A DNA stretch of 52,109 nucleotides, from NCBI GenBank assembly GCA_001798075.1, contig MGRG01000011.1, positions 136,476 to 188,584 on the forward strand. The letters are read 5' to 3'. The first letter of the stretch is position 1. Each line of letters opens with the position of its first letter. The notes beneath the pieces were generated by a model. The model did no database searches, was not told the DNA's origin, and saw only the letters and a program-made list of their open reading frames with translations. Shown here piece by piece: positions 8,021 to 15,895 of this stretch. Both the position numbers and the translations under genes were made by a program. This DNA is from Deltaproteobacteria bacterium RIFCSPHIGHO2_01_FULL_43_49. Its GTDB lineage: Bacteria > UBA10199 > SPLOWO2-01-44-7.

Positions 8021-8081
8021 TACTAATCTAATACTATTTTTATCGGTTTGTCTACTAATATTTTACTAATTTACTACTAAT
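8021..8081. promoter_or_regulatory. Iterated TACTAAT motifs upstream of the Fic gene
   Basis: TACTAAT occurs four times on the + strand (8021, 8053, 8064, 8075) in an AT-rich spacer between the divergent Fic and EamA genes. Direct iterations like this can be operator sites; the Fic protein's own winged helix is a candidate binder. Base composition alone could explain part of it. Confidence 0.35.
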
Positions 8082-8172
8082 TGACTAGAAATTTTGGTCA
8101 GTGATTTTTGTTACTGAGCTTATAAATTTACTGTGGAAAAAGAGTAGAATTTGCTGATACACACTCTTCATA

Positions 8173-9123
8173 ATGAACCTCCTATTAATCCTTTTACTCC
8201 AACTCGTCTGGGCGGGGTCTTATGTTGGACAGAAATTTGCGTTGGCGGAAATGCCGGTGGGTCTTGTCCTTGTCTTGCGCTATGGGATAGCCAGCCTTGC
8301 CTTTTTATTGGCAGGCAAACTCAATCTCAGACAAAAATTTTCAAACAGGGATTGGGCCTTGATTCTTTTTATCGGTATCTTGAATTTTTCAGGCTCCCCC
8401 TTTTTTCAACTTCGCGCCCTTCAGTTAACAACCGCGACTGATACGGCCATACTGGTTGCCTTTGAACCACTCATCGCGTCCCTAATAGCCGCTTTGTTCA
8501 TCAAAGAGAAAATTCAGCGCTCCACTTGGCTGACTTTTGCTCTGGCAACGACAGGGGTCATCATCATGTCGGGTTGGAAAGGAAGCGTCGGCTCCATTCA
8601 TATGGGTAGGCTTATTGGAGATCTCCTGTTTTTGACCTCTCTTGTTTGCGAAGCCTTTGGCTCCACATCGGGAAGACACCTCACACAAAAACATGATCCC
8701 TTCCCCGTCATTGCCTGGATGATTTTCTTTGGATTTTTGGGAAATCTGGCAGGCAATTTTCAATGGCTAACGACATCTAGCTTTTCATACGTCACCACTA
8801 AAAGTCTCTTTTCCGTTTTATTCTTGGGACTTTTTTCTTCCGCCTTTGCTTATGGCGGCTGGTTTTACTTGTTGCGCAAAATGACGGTGAACCAGCTTTC
8901 TCTTTCTCTCTTTTTACAACCGATTTTTGGAAGCTTGCTTGCCTACCTATTTCTTACCGAAAGACCTAGTTGGGAGACACTCATTGGGGGATCAATCGTT
9001 TTATCAACCCTGTTTGTCTGGGTCTGGAATCATCTAGCGATAGCGAAAAACATGAAAAACCACGCCCGAAAAAAGAAAAAAATTGATCACGGCAAAGAGC
9101 TTGTAGCTGAGATCCGGACTTAA
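8173..9123 (+). CDS. EamA/DMT-superfamily transporter
   Basis: 316 aa with ten hydrophobic helices in two EamA repeats (about residues 1-135 and 148-288). The signature pattern of the family is visible in ALQLTTATDTAILVAFEPLIASLIAALFIKEKI in the first half and in LSLFLQPIFGSLLAYLFLTERPS in the second. Members export amino acids, nucleosides or other metabolites at the inner membrane; the substrate cannot be told. The tail is highly basic. No clear Shine-Dalgarno precedes the ATG. Its last 90 nt overlap the convergent PQ-loop gene. Confidence 0.88.
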   Translation: MNLLLILLLQLVWAGSYVGQKFALAEMPVGLVLVLRYGIASLAFLLAGKLNLRQKFSNRDWALILFIGILNFSGSPFFQLRALQLTTATDTAILVAFEPLIASLIAALFIKEKIQRSTWLTFALATTGVIIMSGWKGSVGSIHMGRLIGDLLFLTSLVCEAFGSTSGRHLTQKHDPFPVIAWMIFFGFLGNLAGNFQWLTTSSFSYVTTKSLFSVLFLGLFSSAFAYGGWFYLLRKMTVNQLSLSLFLQPIFGSLLAYLFLTERPSWETLIGGSIVLSTLFVWVWNHLAIAKNMKNHARKKKKIDHGKELVAEIRT

Positions 9124-9291
9124 GATGGCTTGAGGCAACATTGCCAGCGCACAAACCCAAACACCAACAGTCCAAACCAAACTAAACTCTCTAGAACTTT
9201 TGTTCTGACGAATTTTTAAAATCAGGGGAATGTTAAAAAAAGGAATGACAGTCCCTACGACCACGGCCAAATAGAAGAAAAAATTTCTCAC
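9034..9291 (-). CDS. PQ-loop/SemiSWEET-like three-helix membrane protein
   Basis: 85 aa, GTG start. Three hydrophobic helices (about 5-24, 37-57, 63-80) with NIPLILKIRQNKSSREFSLVW after helix 1, resembling the loop of PQ-loop and SemiSWEET proteins, which work as dimers to pass sugars or other small solutes. It follows the UspA gene by 7 nt and appears to end the mntH-uspA transcript. The 3' end overlaps the EamA gene by 90 nt in antisense. The family call is moderate because the classic PQ pair is not preserved. Confidence 0.55.
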   Translation of the reverse strand: MRNFFFYLAVVVGTVIPFFNIPLILKIRQNKSSREFSLVWTVGVWVCALAMLPQAILSPDLSYKLFAVINFFLFSGVVFHVFRYR

Positions 9292-9298
9292 GGAAACT

Positions 9299-9727
9299 TT
9301 ATACTTTGGGGGCTTTTAAAAGTAAAACAGGAATATCAACTTGATGGCGAACTTTAGTGGCGGTGGCGCCATGAATCAAATCGCTAAGAAACCGGTGCCC
9401 ATGGGTCGACATGGCAATGAGATCGCACTGATGTTCTTTGGCAAACTTGATGATTTCATCGGCCGGGTCCCCCATGGCAAGAAAGTGGGTTGTCTTGATC
9501 CCCTTTTTTTGAAGGCGCTTGGCCACTGCCTCAAGGTAGGCCCTATCCTGCCTGACCTCCTCGGAGTCTTTCAGCTGAAGTTCATCGTGGTATCTGGCCG
9601 CCCAGCCATCGGCCACATGAAGCAAAACAACCTCACTTTTAATAAATGGATTTAGACTTTCAATGTGGTGCAAAATTGCATCATCAGCGGCGCTGTGATC
9701 CAGAGTAACGAGAATTCGTTTATACAT
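9299..9727 (-). CDS. Universal stress protein (UspA family)
   Basis: 142 aa from MYKRILVTLD at 9727; the upstream in-frame start at 9754 would lie inside mntH. A single Usp domain: an N-terminal beta strand with Asp (TLDHS), and STHGHRFLSDLIHGATATKV, matching the ATP-binding GxxGx9G(S/T) loop with Ser in the first position. It overlaps the end of mntH by 8 nt, so it is coupled to manganese uptake. UspA proteins of this type help survival under oxidative or energy stress. Confidence 0.88.
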   Translation of the reverse strand: MYKRILVTLDHSAADDAILHHIESLNPFIKSEVVLLHVADGWAARYHDELQLKDSEEVRQDRAYLEAVAKRLQKKGIKTTHFLAMGDPADEIIKFAKEHQCDLIAMSTHGHRFLSDLIHGATATKVRHQVDIPVLLLKAPKV

Positions 9728-11045
9728 AAAAAGTTTGATACAAAAGCCAGCCATTTAATCCTGCGATAAAGATTGCAACCGCATAACTCACACCCTTTAT
9801 CAACCAGCCATTCACAAACGCCCCCATTTTAGCACGAGAGCTGGTAAATTGCACAAGGGGGAAAACCGCAAACGATAATTGTAAACTCAAAATGACCTGA
9901 CTCAAGATCAAAAGCTTGACCGTACCCCCCGTCCCATAGAGGGCTGTAACAAGGATGGCAGGAACAATGGCAATGAGGCGGGTGATGAGTCTTCTGATAA
10001 TAGGCGGGAGTCGAAGATTTAAAAATCCCTCCATCACGATCTGACCTGCCAAGGTCCCAGTCAGCGTTGAGTTCTGACCCGAGGCAAGGAGAGCAAGCGC
10101 AAATAAAAGACTTGCAATGGGAATACCCAAAAGTGGAGAGAGCAATTCATAAGCCCGTTCAATCCCTTGAACGTCATTGTAGCCGTGCCTGAAAAAAACC
10201 CCGGCAGAGACAATCAAAATGGCGGCATTGATAAAGAGGGCGAAAAAGAGGGCAATGGTTGAATCAATCGTGGCATATTTGATGGCCATCTTCTTTCCCT
10301 CATCGGTATCCTGAAAATTGCGTGTCTGCACGATGGAGGAATGGAGATATAAATTATGAGGCATGACGGTTGCCCCCAAAATTCCGATGGCAATGTAGAG
10401 CATCTCCGGGTTTTTCAAAATCTCCAAATTGGGAAGAAAGCCGCGCGCAATACCACCCAGATCGGGTCTCGAAAAAATAATTTCAGCCAAAAAAGCACTG
10501 CCAATAATCGCGATGAGAGACACGACTAGAATTTCCACATAACGAAACCCTTTGTTTTGAAGCCACAGGATGATTAAAACATCTCCCGCCGTAATACAAA
10601 CCCCCCAAATAAGGGGAATGGAAAATAGAAGATTAAGGGCAATGGCAGAACCGATCACCTCTGCCAAATCACAAGCGGCAATAGCAATTTCGCACAAGAT
10701 CCAAAGAGCAAAGCTGACTGGTCTGGAATAATGGCCTTTACAAGCTTGCGCCAAATCCCTTCCGGTAACGATGCCCAGCTTTGCGGAAAGGGCTTGCAAT
10801 AACATCGCCATCATATTGGAAAGCAAAATGACGGAAAGGAGTGTGTAATTAAAAAGGGAGCCCCCTGCGATATCGGTCGCCCAATTCCCGGGGTCCATAT
10901 AGCCGACCGCCACCAGATACCCAGGGCCTGCAAAAGCTAAGAGTTTGCGCCAAACCGAAGCGTTCCTTGGAACTTCAATGCTTTTGTGAACCTCCGCCAG
11001 ACTGGGCCTTGCTGGGGTCGATCGCCATGCGGTCACCTCATTCAT
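9720..11045 (-). CDS. mntH: Mn2+/H+ symporter, NRAMP family
   Basis: 441 aa, eleven hydrophobic helices. The two metal-binding motifs are intact: DPGN in helix 1 (residues 51-54) and MPHN in helix 6 (about 229). These coordinate Mn2+ or Fe2+ at the inner membrane. The gene is divergent from mntR with a 22-bp palindrome between them, so repression by Mn-loaded MntR is likely. UspA and PQ-loop genes follow in the same direction. Helices 1 and 6 and the length fit bacterial MntH well. Confidence 0.95.
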   Translation of the reverse strand: MNEVTAWRSTPARPSLAEVHKSIEVPRNASVWRKLLAFAGPGYLVAVGYMDPGNWATDIAGGSLFNYTLLSVILLSNMMAMLLQALSAKLGIVTGRDLAQACKGHYSRPVSFALWILCEIAIAACDLAEVIGSAIALNLLFSIPLIWGVCITAGDVLIILWLQNKGFRYVEILVVSLIAIIGSAFLAEIIFSRPDLGGIARGFLPNLEILKNPEMLYIAIGILGATVMPHNLYLHSSIVQTRNFQDTDEGKKMAIKYATIDSTIALFFALFINAAILIVSAGVFFRHGYNDVQGIERAYELLSPLLGIPIASLLFALALLASGQNSTLTGTLAGQIVMEGFLNLRLPPIIRRLITRLIAIVPAILVTALYGTGGTVKLLILSQVILSLQLSFAVFPLVQFTSSRAKMGAFVNGWLIKGVSYAVAIFIAGLNGWLLYQTFYV

Positions 11046-11062
11046 CCTTAGCTCCTTCTCAA

Positions 11063-11084
11063 AAATTTAGCCTTGGCTAAATTT
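11063..11084. promoter_or_regulatory. MntR-like operator (22-bp perfect palindrome)
   Basis: The core TTTAGCCTTGGCTAAA is extended by AAA and TTT into a perfect 22-bp inverted repeat. It resembles the enterobacterial MntR site in size and in the AGC...GCT core. It lies 18 nt upstream of mntH and overlaps a possible -35 (TTGGCT) of mntR, with TAATAC at 11095-11100 as -10. One site could therefore control both genes. Confidence 0.82.
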
Positions 11085-11108
11085 CGGCGTTGTGTAATAC
11101 AAAGACCC

Positions 11109-11543
11109 ATGGTTGTCAAGCAGCGGAAATTTTCCAAATTGAGACAAGCCCACCATCGGGAAAAGGCCGAGGATTACGTAGAAATGATCCAAGAGCTTTT
11201 GGGCAAACAGGGGGAAGCAAGATTAACCGATATTGCCAAACAATTCGGCGTTAGCACAGTGACCGCCCATAAAATTGTTGCGAGATTGCAGAGAGAACGT
11301 TTGATTGCTTCCAAGCCGTACCGCGCCCTTTTCTTAACATCGAAAGGGAAAAAAATGGCTACTCAAAGCAAACATCGGCATGAAATTGTCTACCGTTTTT
11401 TGCGCAGCCTTGGCGTGCCGGAAAACGTTGCCCAAGTCGATGCGGAAGGAATCGAACACCACGTCAGCCCCAAAACTCTGTCAATTTTCCAACGCTTTCT
11501 AAAAAGAAACGTTAACCGAAATCAGCCTCTCAGCCCCGATTAG
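11109..11543 (+). CDS. mntR: Manganese-responsive DtxR-family regulator
   Basis: 144 aa from the ATG at 11109. The N-terminal winged helix (about residues 15-80) includes LTDIAKQFGVSTVTAHKIVARLQRERLI, and a dimerisation/metal domain follows with HRHEIVYRFLRSLGVP...DAEGIEHHVS, which holds the Glu and His metal ligands of the family. There is no SH3 domain, as in MntR. The putative -10 lies only 8 nt from the ATG, so the message may be nearly leaderless. Divergent placement next to mntH supports the role strongly. Confidence 0.9.
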   Translation: MVVKQRKFSKLRQAHHREKAEDYVEMIQELLGKQGEARLTDIAKQFGVSTVTAHKIVARLQRERLIASKPYRALFLTSKGKKMATQSKHRHEIVYRFLRSLGVPENVAQVDAEGIEHHVSPKTLSIFQRFLKRNVNRNQPLSPD

Positions 11544-11574
11544 CCTGAACTCTCAAGCCCCTGATTAGGAAATT

Positions 11575-11598
11575 ATTTTTCCAATGTAGTTGGAAAAT
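11575..11598 (+). terminator. Possible weak terminator hairpin after mntR
   Basis: ATTTTTCCAA and TTGGAAAAT pair around TGTAG about 30 nt after the mntR stop. The stem is AT-rich and no T-run follows, so a terminator role is uncertain. The rest of 11544-11748 shows no gene. Confidence 0.3.
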
Positions 11599-11748
11599 AC
11601 CCTTTAACATCAGTGGGTTTCCTTACGATTCTCACTTATTACCTATCACCCTAGCTATAGGAATATTTAAAAAATTAAAAAAGTACGCAACTTTTTTTGA
11701 GAAGTGCCGATAACCAATAGTGAGGGGGAAAAAATAAGGAGGTCTAAA

Positions 11749-11991
11749 GTGAGTGACCGTATTACAAATATAAAATCCGTTATTCCTAATGACTGGAGAT
11801 TCCACGAGAAGTTGTCTCTTACCATAAAACCCGTAGAGGATACAGGTTTAAAAGTATCAGAAGGTCCCTTTTCTGAGTCGCCGGCAACTCTCTCTGATTT
11901 AGAAAAAGGACGTTATTCTGGTATGCGTTTTGGTGGCGACTGCGATAACTCTTCAATGTCTCTTATTTTAGAATTTCGGAAGAAATTCTAA
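11749..11991 (+). CDS. Hypothetical 80-aa protein
   Basis: GTG start at 11749 with AAGGAGGT 5 nt upstream, which is better than the upstream GTG at 11704. No family recognised. The protein is soluble, with no signal peptide or membrane helix, and has a glycine-rich segment (RYSGMRFGGDCDN) near the C-terminus. Its 3' end overlaps the convergent TPR gene by 4 nt. The strong ribosome site argues that it is a real gene; function is unknown. Confidence 0.5.
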   Translation: MSDRITNIKSVIPNDWRFHEKLSLTIKPVEDTGLKVSEGPFSESPATLSDLEKGRYSGMRFGGDCDNSSMSLILEFRKKF

Positions 11992-13973
11992 AATTGTTCC
12001 GCGCGTTTGGTCGCCTCCTGCGAAGCCTGAAGCTCCCCAATTGCAGCGTAATAACGACTTAATGCAGAATAGAATTCTTTGTATGTTTTGGAATCAATCT
12101 TCAGCATTTCAATACCCAAAAAAGAAATCGCTGAGTCAACACGGTGAATGACCCCTGGATCAATATTTTTCGGATCCATTTCACGCAAGTTATCCAGAAT
12201 GGAAGATCGAACAAACTGGGTCACCTCTTCCATTGTCTCTAAAGCTTCTTGCCTGGATCCCGTATCCCAAAGAGCTTGAATAAGAATAACCCCCGCACTC
12301 AAGTCTTTTAAGAACAGGGACTGTTTTCTTATGAGTTGCATATAAGCATCTGCCTCTTCCTTTTCACCTAATGCATAAGCCACCGACGCAATTTGCCACA
12401 AAATCTTTAAACACCTTACAGAACCCGGCTCTTCCAAGGCAACTCCCTTTAAAAAGGTTTCTTTAGCCTCAACATACTTACCCTGTCTTTTGAGAAGCAT
12501 CCCCATTGCAGATTGAATCGAAGCATCTCTAGGATTTAATAATAAACTTTCCCTAAATGCATTTTCCGCAGCCAATAAATTGCCTCGTGTCTCCTCAATA
12601 AAACCAATACGGCTATAGAGAGAGCTGTCTTTAAACCCATTTGCAATCGCTTTGTCAGATTGTTCCAGAGTTTTATCAAACTGTCCCTCCTTAAAATAGA
12701 TCCCTGCCAGTTGAGCATGCCCAACTGGCTCTTTTTCTGCAAATTTTAGCCAGCGTTCTTTGGCAGCTGCCCAAAGTTCTCTCTCTTTCGGTAAGGCGAA
12801 GAGCCACTCGGGCTTGGGCAGAAGATCGGAAACTTCGGATATCAGTTTTCGCACTCGTTTTGAAAGTTCTCCTCGGTCGTGACGACGCATTGCTAAGTAT
12901 GCTAGATTAAAATCCAACAAATTGCTTTGAGAAGACTCCTGTAAAAGAAGGCCTCCCCGCAACGCCTGAGCACCTTGATCGTAAGCTCCAACATCCACAG
13001 AATCAACAGCCAAGTTGGAAAGATCTGCTTGTAACATTTCACGCAAGGTTAAATCCGTCGCAAAATTATTCATGCTATTGGAAGCAATCAATAGCTGAAC
13101 TCCCCCCATTTTAAAGAAGTCGACATAAATTTTCTGGCTGGGAAGTGGAAGGGCTATAGTCACATGCCCCATCCGTATCTCCTTAAAAGGCTGATTAGGT
13201 TGGAGCACCCCACCAAACTCACGCTCCAAGCGCTGACGCTTCCAAAAACTTAAATGATCTTGCCCCGTCAAATGAACAAAAACAGGATTTAACCCCGCGC
13301 GTTTTAACACAAAAAAAAAGACTCTGCTTCGCTCCGTACAGAGGCCCAGCGGCTGCTGCAAAGCTTCCAAAAGGGTCCCTTCCATCGGAAAATCCTTTCT
13401 CGTGAAGCCCAAACCCAGTCCACCTTTTTTTATAATATAGTCTGCAAAATCACCCAGACCCTCTTCAAATAAAAAGAAAAAAAGGGTTCGAAAAAAATGT
13501 GGATCTCGTTTTTGCAAAAGCTCTAACTGTTTTTTTGGGGGAGCACTTGCAAAAGAAGAAAGACCTATAAACAAACGTCTTTGATACTCTTCACTGTCTG
13601 GTGGAAACCCTTGTCGTTTAATTGCTGATTTCAGGACTGCAACAGTGCGATCTATTTTCTGAAGATATTCTGTGGCTTTATGTTCATCTTCAATCATCCA
13701 AGGAACAACTCTTCCTGTAATTTTTCTCAAAAAATCATGATATTGTGAATAGTGGTCAACAGTGGCTTCCGCAACCTCGGCACATTCAATGACACCATCA
13801 CCACTTCCTATCCGATAACGCTCCATTGAGGCTTCCGAAAGTTTTGGATTTTCTTTGCGTCTCAGTAGGTAGTACCCACGATCGATCTCTTTCTCAGAAA
13901 TGCCACCCTTAAGCATCTGATGAAACTGCTCAACCCAAATAGGCTCTTCACACTGTAAGTGGATTTTCGTCAT
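11988..13973 (-). CDS. Transglutaminase-like fold protein with TPR repeats
   Basis: 661 aa, cytoplasmic by appearance (no signal). The N-terminal half is shared with the upstream gene. Around residues 205-305 a transglutaminase-like core can be read: GLCTERSRVFFFVLKRAGLNP (Cys), GHVTIALP (His) and IYVDF (Asp), spaced as in the papain-like Cys-His-Asp triad. From about 420 on there are at least five TPR units (for example HAQLAGIYFKEGQFDKTLEQ and SAMGMLLKRQGKYVEAKETF). Transglutaminase-core/TPR proteins of the SirB1 type have unclear roles. The start overlaps the stop of its paralogue by 4 nt, so they form a coupled pair. Confidence 0.65.
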   Translation of the reverse strand: MTKIHLQCEEPIWVEQFHQMLKGGISEKEIDRGYYLLRRKENPKLSEASMERYRIGSGDGVIECAEVAEATVDHYSQYHDFLRKITGRVVPWMIEDEHKATEYLQKIDRTVAVLKSAIKRQGFPPDSEEYQRRLFIGLSSFASAPPKKQLELLQKRDPHFFRTLFFFLFEEGLGDFADYIIKKGGLGLGFTRKDFPMEGTLLEALQQPLGLCTERSRVFFFVLKRAGLNPVFVHLTGQDHLSFWKRQRLEREFGGVLQPNQPFKEIRMGHVTIALPLPSQKIYVDFFKMGGVQLLIASNSMNNFATDLTLREMLQADLSNLAVDSVDVGAYDQGAQALRGGLLLQESSQSNLLDFNLAYLAMRRHDRGELSKRVRKLISEVSDLLPKPEWLFALPKERELWAAAKERWLKFAEKEPVGHAQLAGIYFKEGQFDKTLEQSDKAIANGFKDSSLYSRIGFIEETRGNLLAAENAFRESLLLNPRDASIQSAMGMLLKRQGKYVEAKETFLKGVALEEPGSVRCLKILWQIASVAYALGEKEEADAYMQLIRKQSLFLKDLSAGVILIQALWDTGSRQEALETMEEVTQFVRSSILDNLREMDPKNIDPGVIHRVDSAISFLGIEMLKIDSKTYKEFYSALSRYYAAIGELQASQEATKRAEQF

Positions 13974-15766
13974 TTTGTGTCCCTTGCTGACAATCGAATT
14001 CTAACCTCCTCAAGACGCAAATCTAGACCTTCAGCATTTGGATCTAACTCTTTCGCGGCGCGATACCGCTCTAATGCTTTTTCCAGTGAGCCATGAAAAA
14101 GATAACCATCACCCCACCGGCGATAAACTGCTGCCATCGCCGACTTTAAAAATGGGTTTTGTGAAAGAAGGGTTGGAACGGACAAATGATCCAAATCTTC
14201 CTTCCAAACATTTATCATCTCATCGAGCGTCTTCAAATCCAAACTGAACTGCATATTGATGGCTTGCTTCAGAGTTTTCTGTGCTTCATTTAAATGACCT
14301 GCCTGTATATAAGCCAAAGCAAGATAAAGGAATTCAAGTTGGAACTCATTATTATTTAGATCCTCACGATCTAAATGATGTCGAAATGCTTGTACGGCCT
14401 CCTCACCTTTCTTCTGCCTAAGTAACAGCTTTCCCCATTGACTATAAAAACTTTTGGAATGATCCTCCGGCTGGAATGCCAACGCCTCTGCCTCTTCAAA
14501 TTCCTTTTGTGCCGCTTTTATTTCGCTTTGCCTTGCAAGGACTTTTCCCAGAATTTCTTTAGCGGCCAGACATTCGGGATCTTTTTGCAAAATCTGTTCT
14601 GCCAACCGCCTTGCCTCAAGAAAATCACCTTGTCCCAATACCGTTTGTAAAACAAGGATTTGTCTAACCCAGCTAGGGAATCCTGGATAATCGACAAAAA
14701 ACTCTTTGAAACTTTTCCAATCCGAATGCCCCTTTCCGTCTTCTTCTTTCCATTGTTGTTCCAGGATCGCTGTAACAGCTAAAGGATGCCAGTGATAGTG
14801 GTTCAAATATTTTTCCCAACCCTCTTGACTCAAACCGGTTCCTTTTTTCTCCATTAAATACGCTCCAGCCTGTACAACAAGATCTTTTCCTGCCATTAAT
14901 AAATTGAGATGTTCTGATAATGGAATGGGATAAAAAGGAAACTGTTCGGCATGCTCCTCGTGTTCATCAAGAGAAAAAACCCTCCAATCTCTCCCCAAAT
15001 AAATGCCAACCCCATGGTCCAAATAAACATTGGAGTCGCAGACACTTTGATCTATTTGCCGAGAACGAATGATCTCTATGACACTGTTTTCAATTCCCGC
15101 CTCCTCAAAATATCCATAAAGGGTGTTATTGATGGTTGACGACAACGTTGTTACAAAAGAAAAAGCTGATGGGTCAATACGTCCTTTCAATGTAGTATCA
15201 AAAGGGCGTAAGTAATAATATCCTAATCCCCCCTCTTGTTCTAGATAATGGATAACTCGTTCTAGGCCAAAATTTTTAAACTCTGATAGGTGTTGGCGAA
15301 TCTCTTGTTTTTGCTGAGTGGCCATGAACTTCCAATTCTTCTTTGCAGGAAAAAGAACCCACCAAAAAATGGCGAGCGCTTTGGCTTCAAGATATCTGGG
15401 AGAGGATGGGTCAATCTTTTTCTCCTTCAGAGATTCTTCAACCAAACCGAGCAACCTTTTAAAATTTGGATTATCCGCTTTTACAACCCATGGAAGTTTT
15501 CCCCCAATCCACTTTTCCAATGGCTTCCTGTAATGCCGCCAATTGCTAACAACATACTCCATGACTTCCTCTTCGGTAACAACACAGTCTCCCTTCCCTA
15601 AAATCTCACCAGCCTCGCCAATTTTGCGATAATCGATGGAGTGAGTCCCCCGATCCAGTATGTCATTGGCAACGCCGTCTTTTTGAAGAAGGTCATAAAA
15701 ACTTCTGGCAGGATGTTGCGGGTCTATTTCAATCTGATAGGAAGAACAACCAGACATGGCCTCCAT
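13970..15766 (-). CDS. Paralogue of the transglutaminase-like/TPR protein, triad degraded
   Basis: 598 aa, homologous over its N-terminal 300 residues to the next gene: shared ILDRG/EIDRG, LPWVV/VPWMI, EEGGLG/KKGGLG and DTTLKG blocks. In the segment matching the catalytic Cys it reads INNTLYGYFEEAGIEN, with no Cys; the His region reads DHGVGIYLG and an Asp follows in WRVFSLD. It therefore looks catalytically dead or altered. TPR-like helices fill the C-terminal 250 residues. The ATG at 15766 or the one 9 nt downstream may be used. The pair could be an active/inactive heterodimer. Confidence 0.6.
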   Translation of the reverse strand: MEAMSGCSSYQIEIDPQHPARSFYDLLQKDGVANDILDRGTHSIDYRKIGEAGEILGKGDCVVTEEEVMEYVVSNWRHYRKPLEKWIGGKLPWVVKADNPNFKRLLGLVEESLKEKKIDPSSPRYLEAKALAIFWWVLFPAKKNWKFMATQQKQEIRQHLSEFKNFGLERVIHYLEQEGGLGYYYLRPFDTTLKGRIDPSAFSFVTTLSSTINNTLYGYFEEAGIENSVIEIIRSRQIDQSVCDSNVYLDHGVGIYLGRDWRVFSLDEHEEHAEQFPFYPIPLSEHLNLLMAGKDLVVQAGAYLMEKKGTGLSQEGWEKYLNHYHWHPLAVTAILEQQWKEEDGKGHSDWKSFKEFFVDYPGFPSWVRQILVLQTVLGQGDFLEARRLAEQILQKDPECLAAKEILGKVLARQSEIKAAQKEFEEAEALAFQPEDHSKSFYSQWGKLLLRQKKGEEAVQAFRHHLDREDLNNNEFQLEFLYLALAYIQAGHLNEAQKTLKQAINMQFSLDLKTLDEMINVWKEDLDHLSVPTLLSQNPFLKSAMAAVYRRWGDGYLFHGSLEKALERYRAAKELDPNAEGLDLRLEEVRIRLSARDTK

Positions 15767-15895
15767 TAGCCAACCACAGCTTTCAAAGTCAAGAATGAAT
15801 GCTTTATCTTGAAGACCCCTAAAAAATTCGCGTGAGCAAGCTGCTTGTGATTTTCTCTCTATTTCTTTTCTCTATTTCTGTGCTAAAATGGCTGC

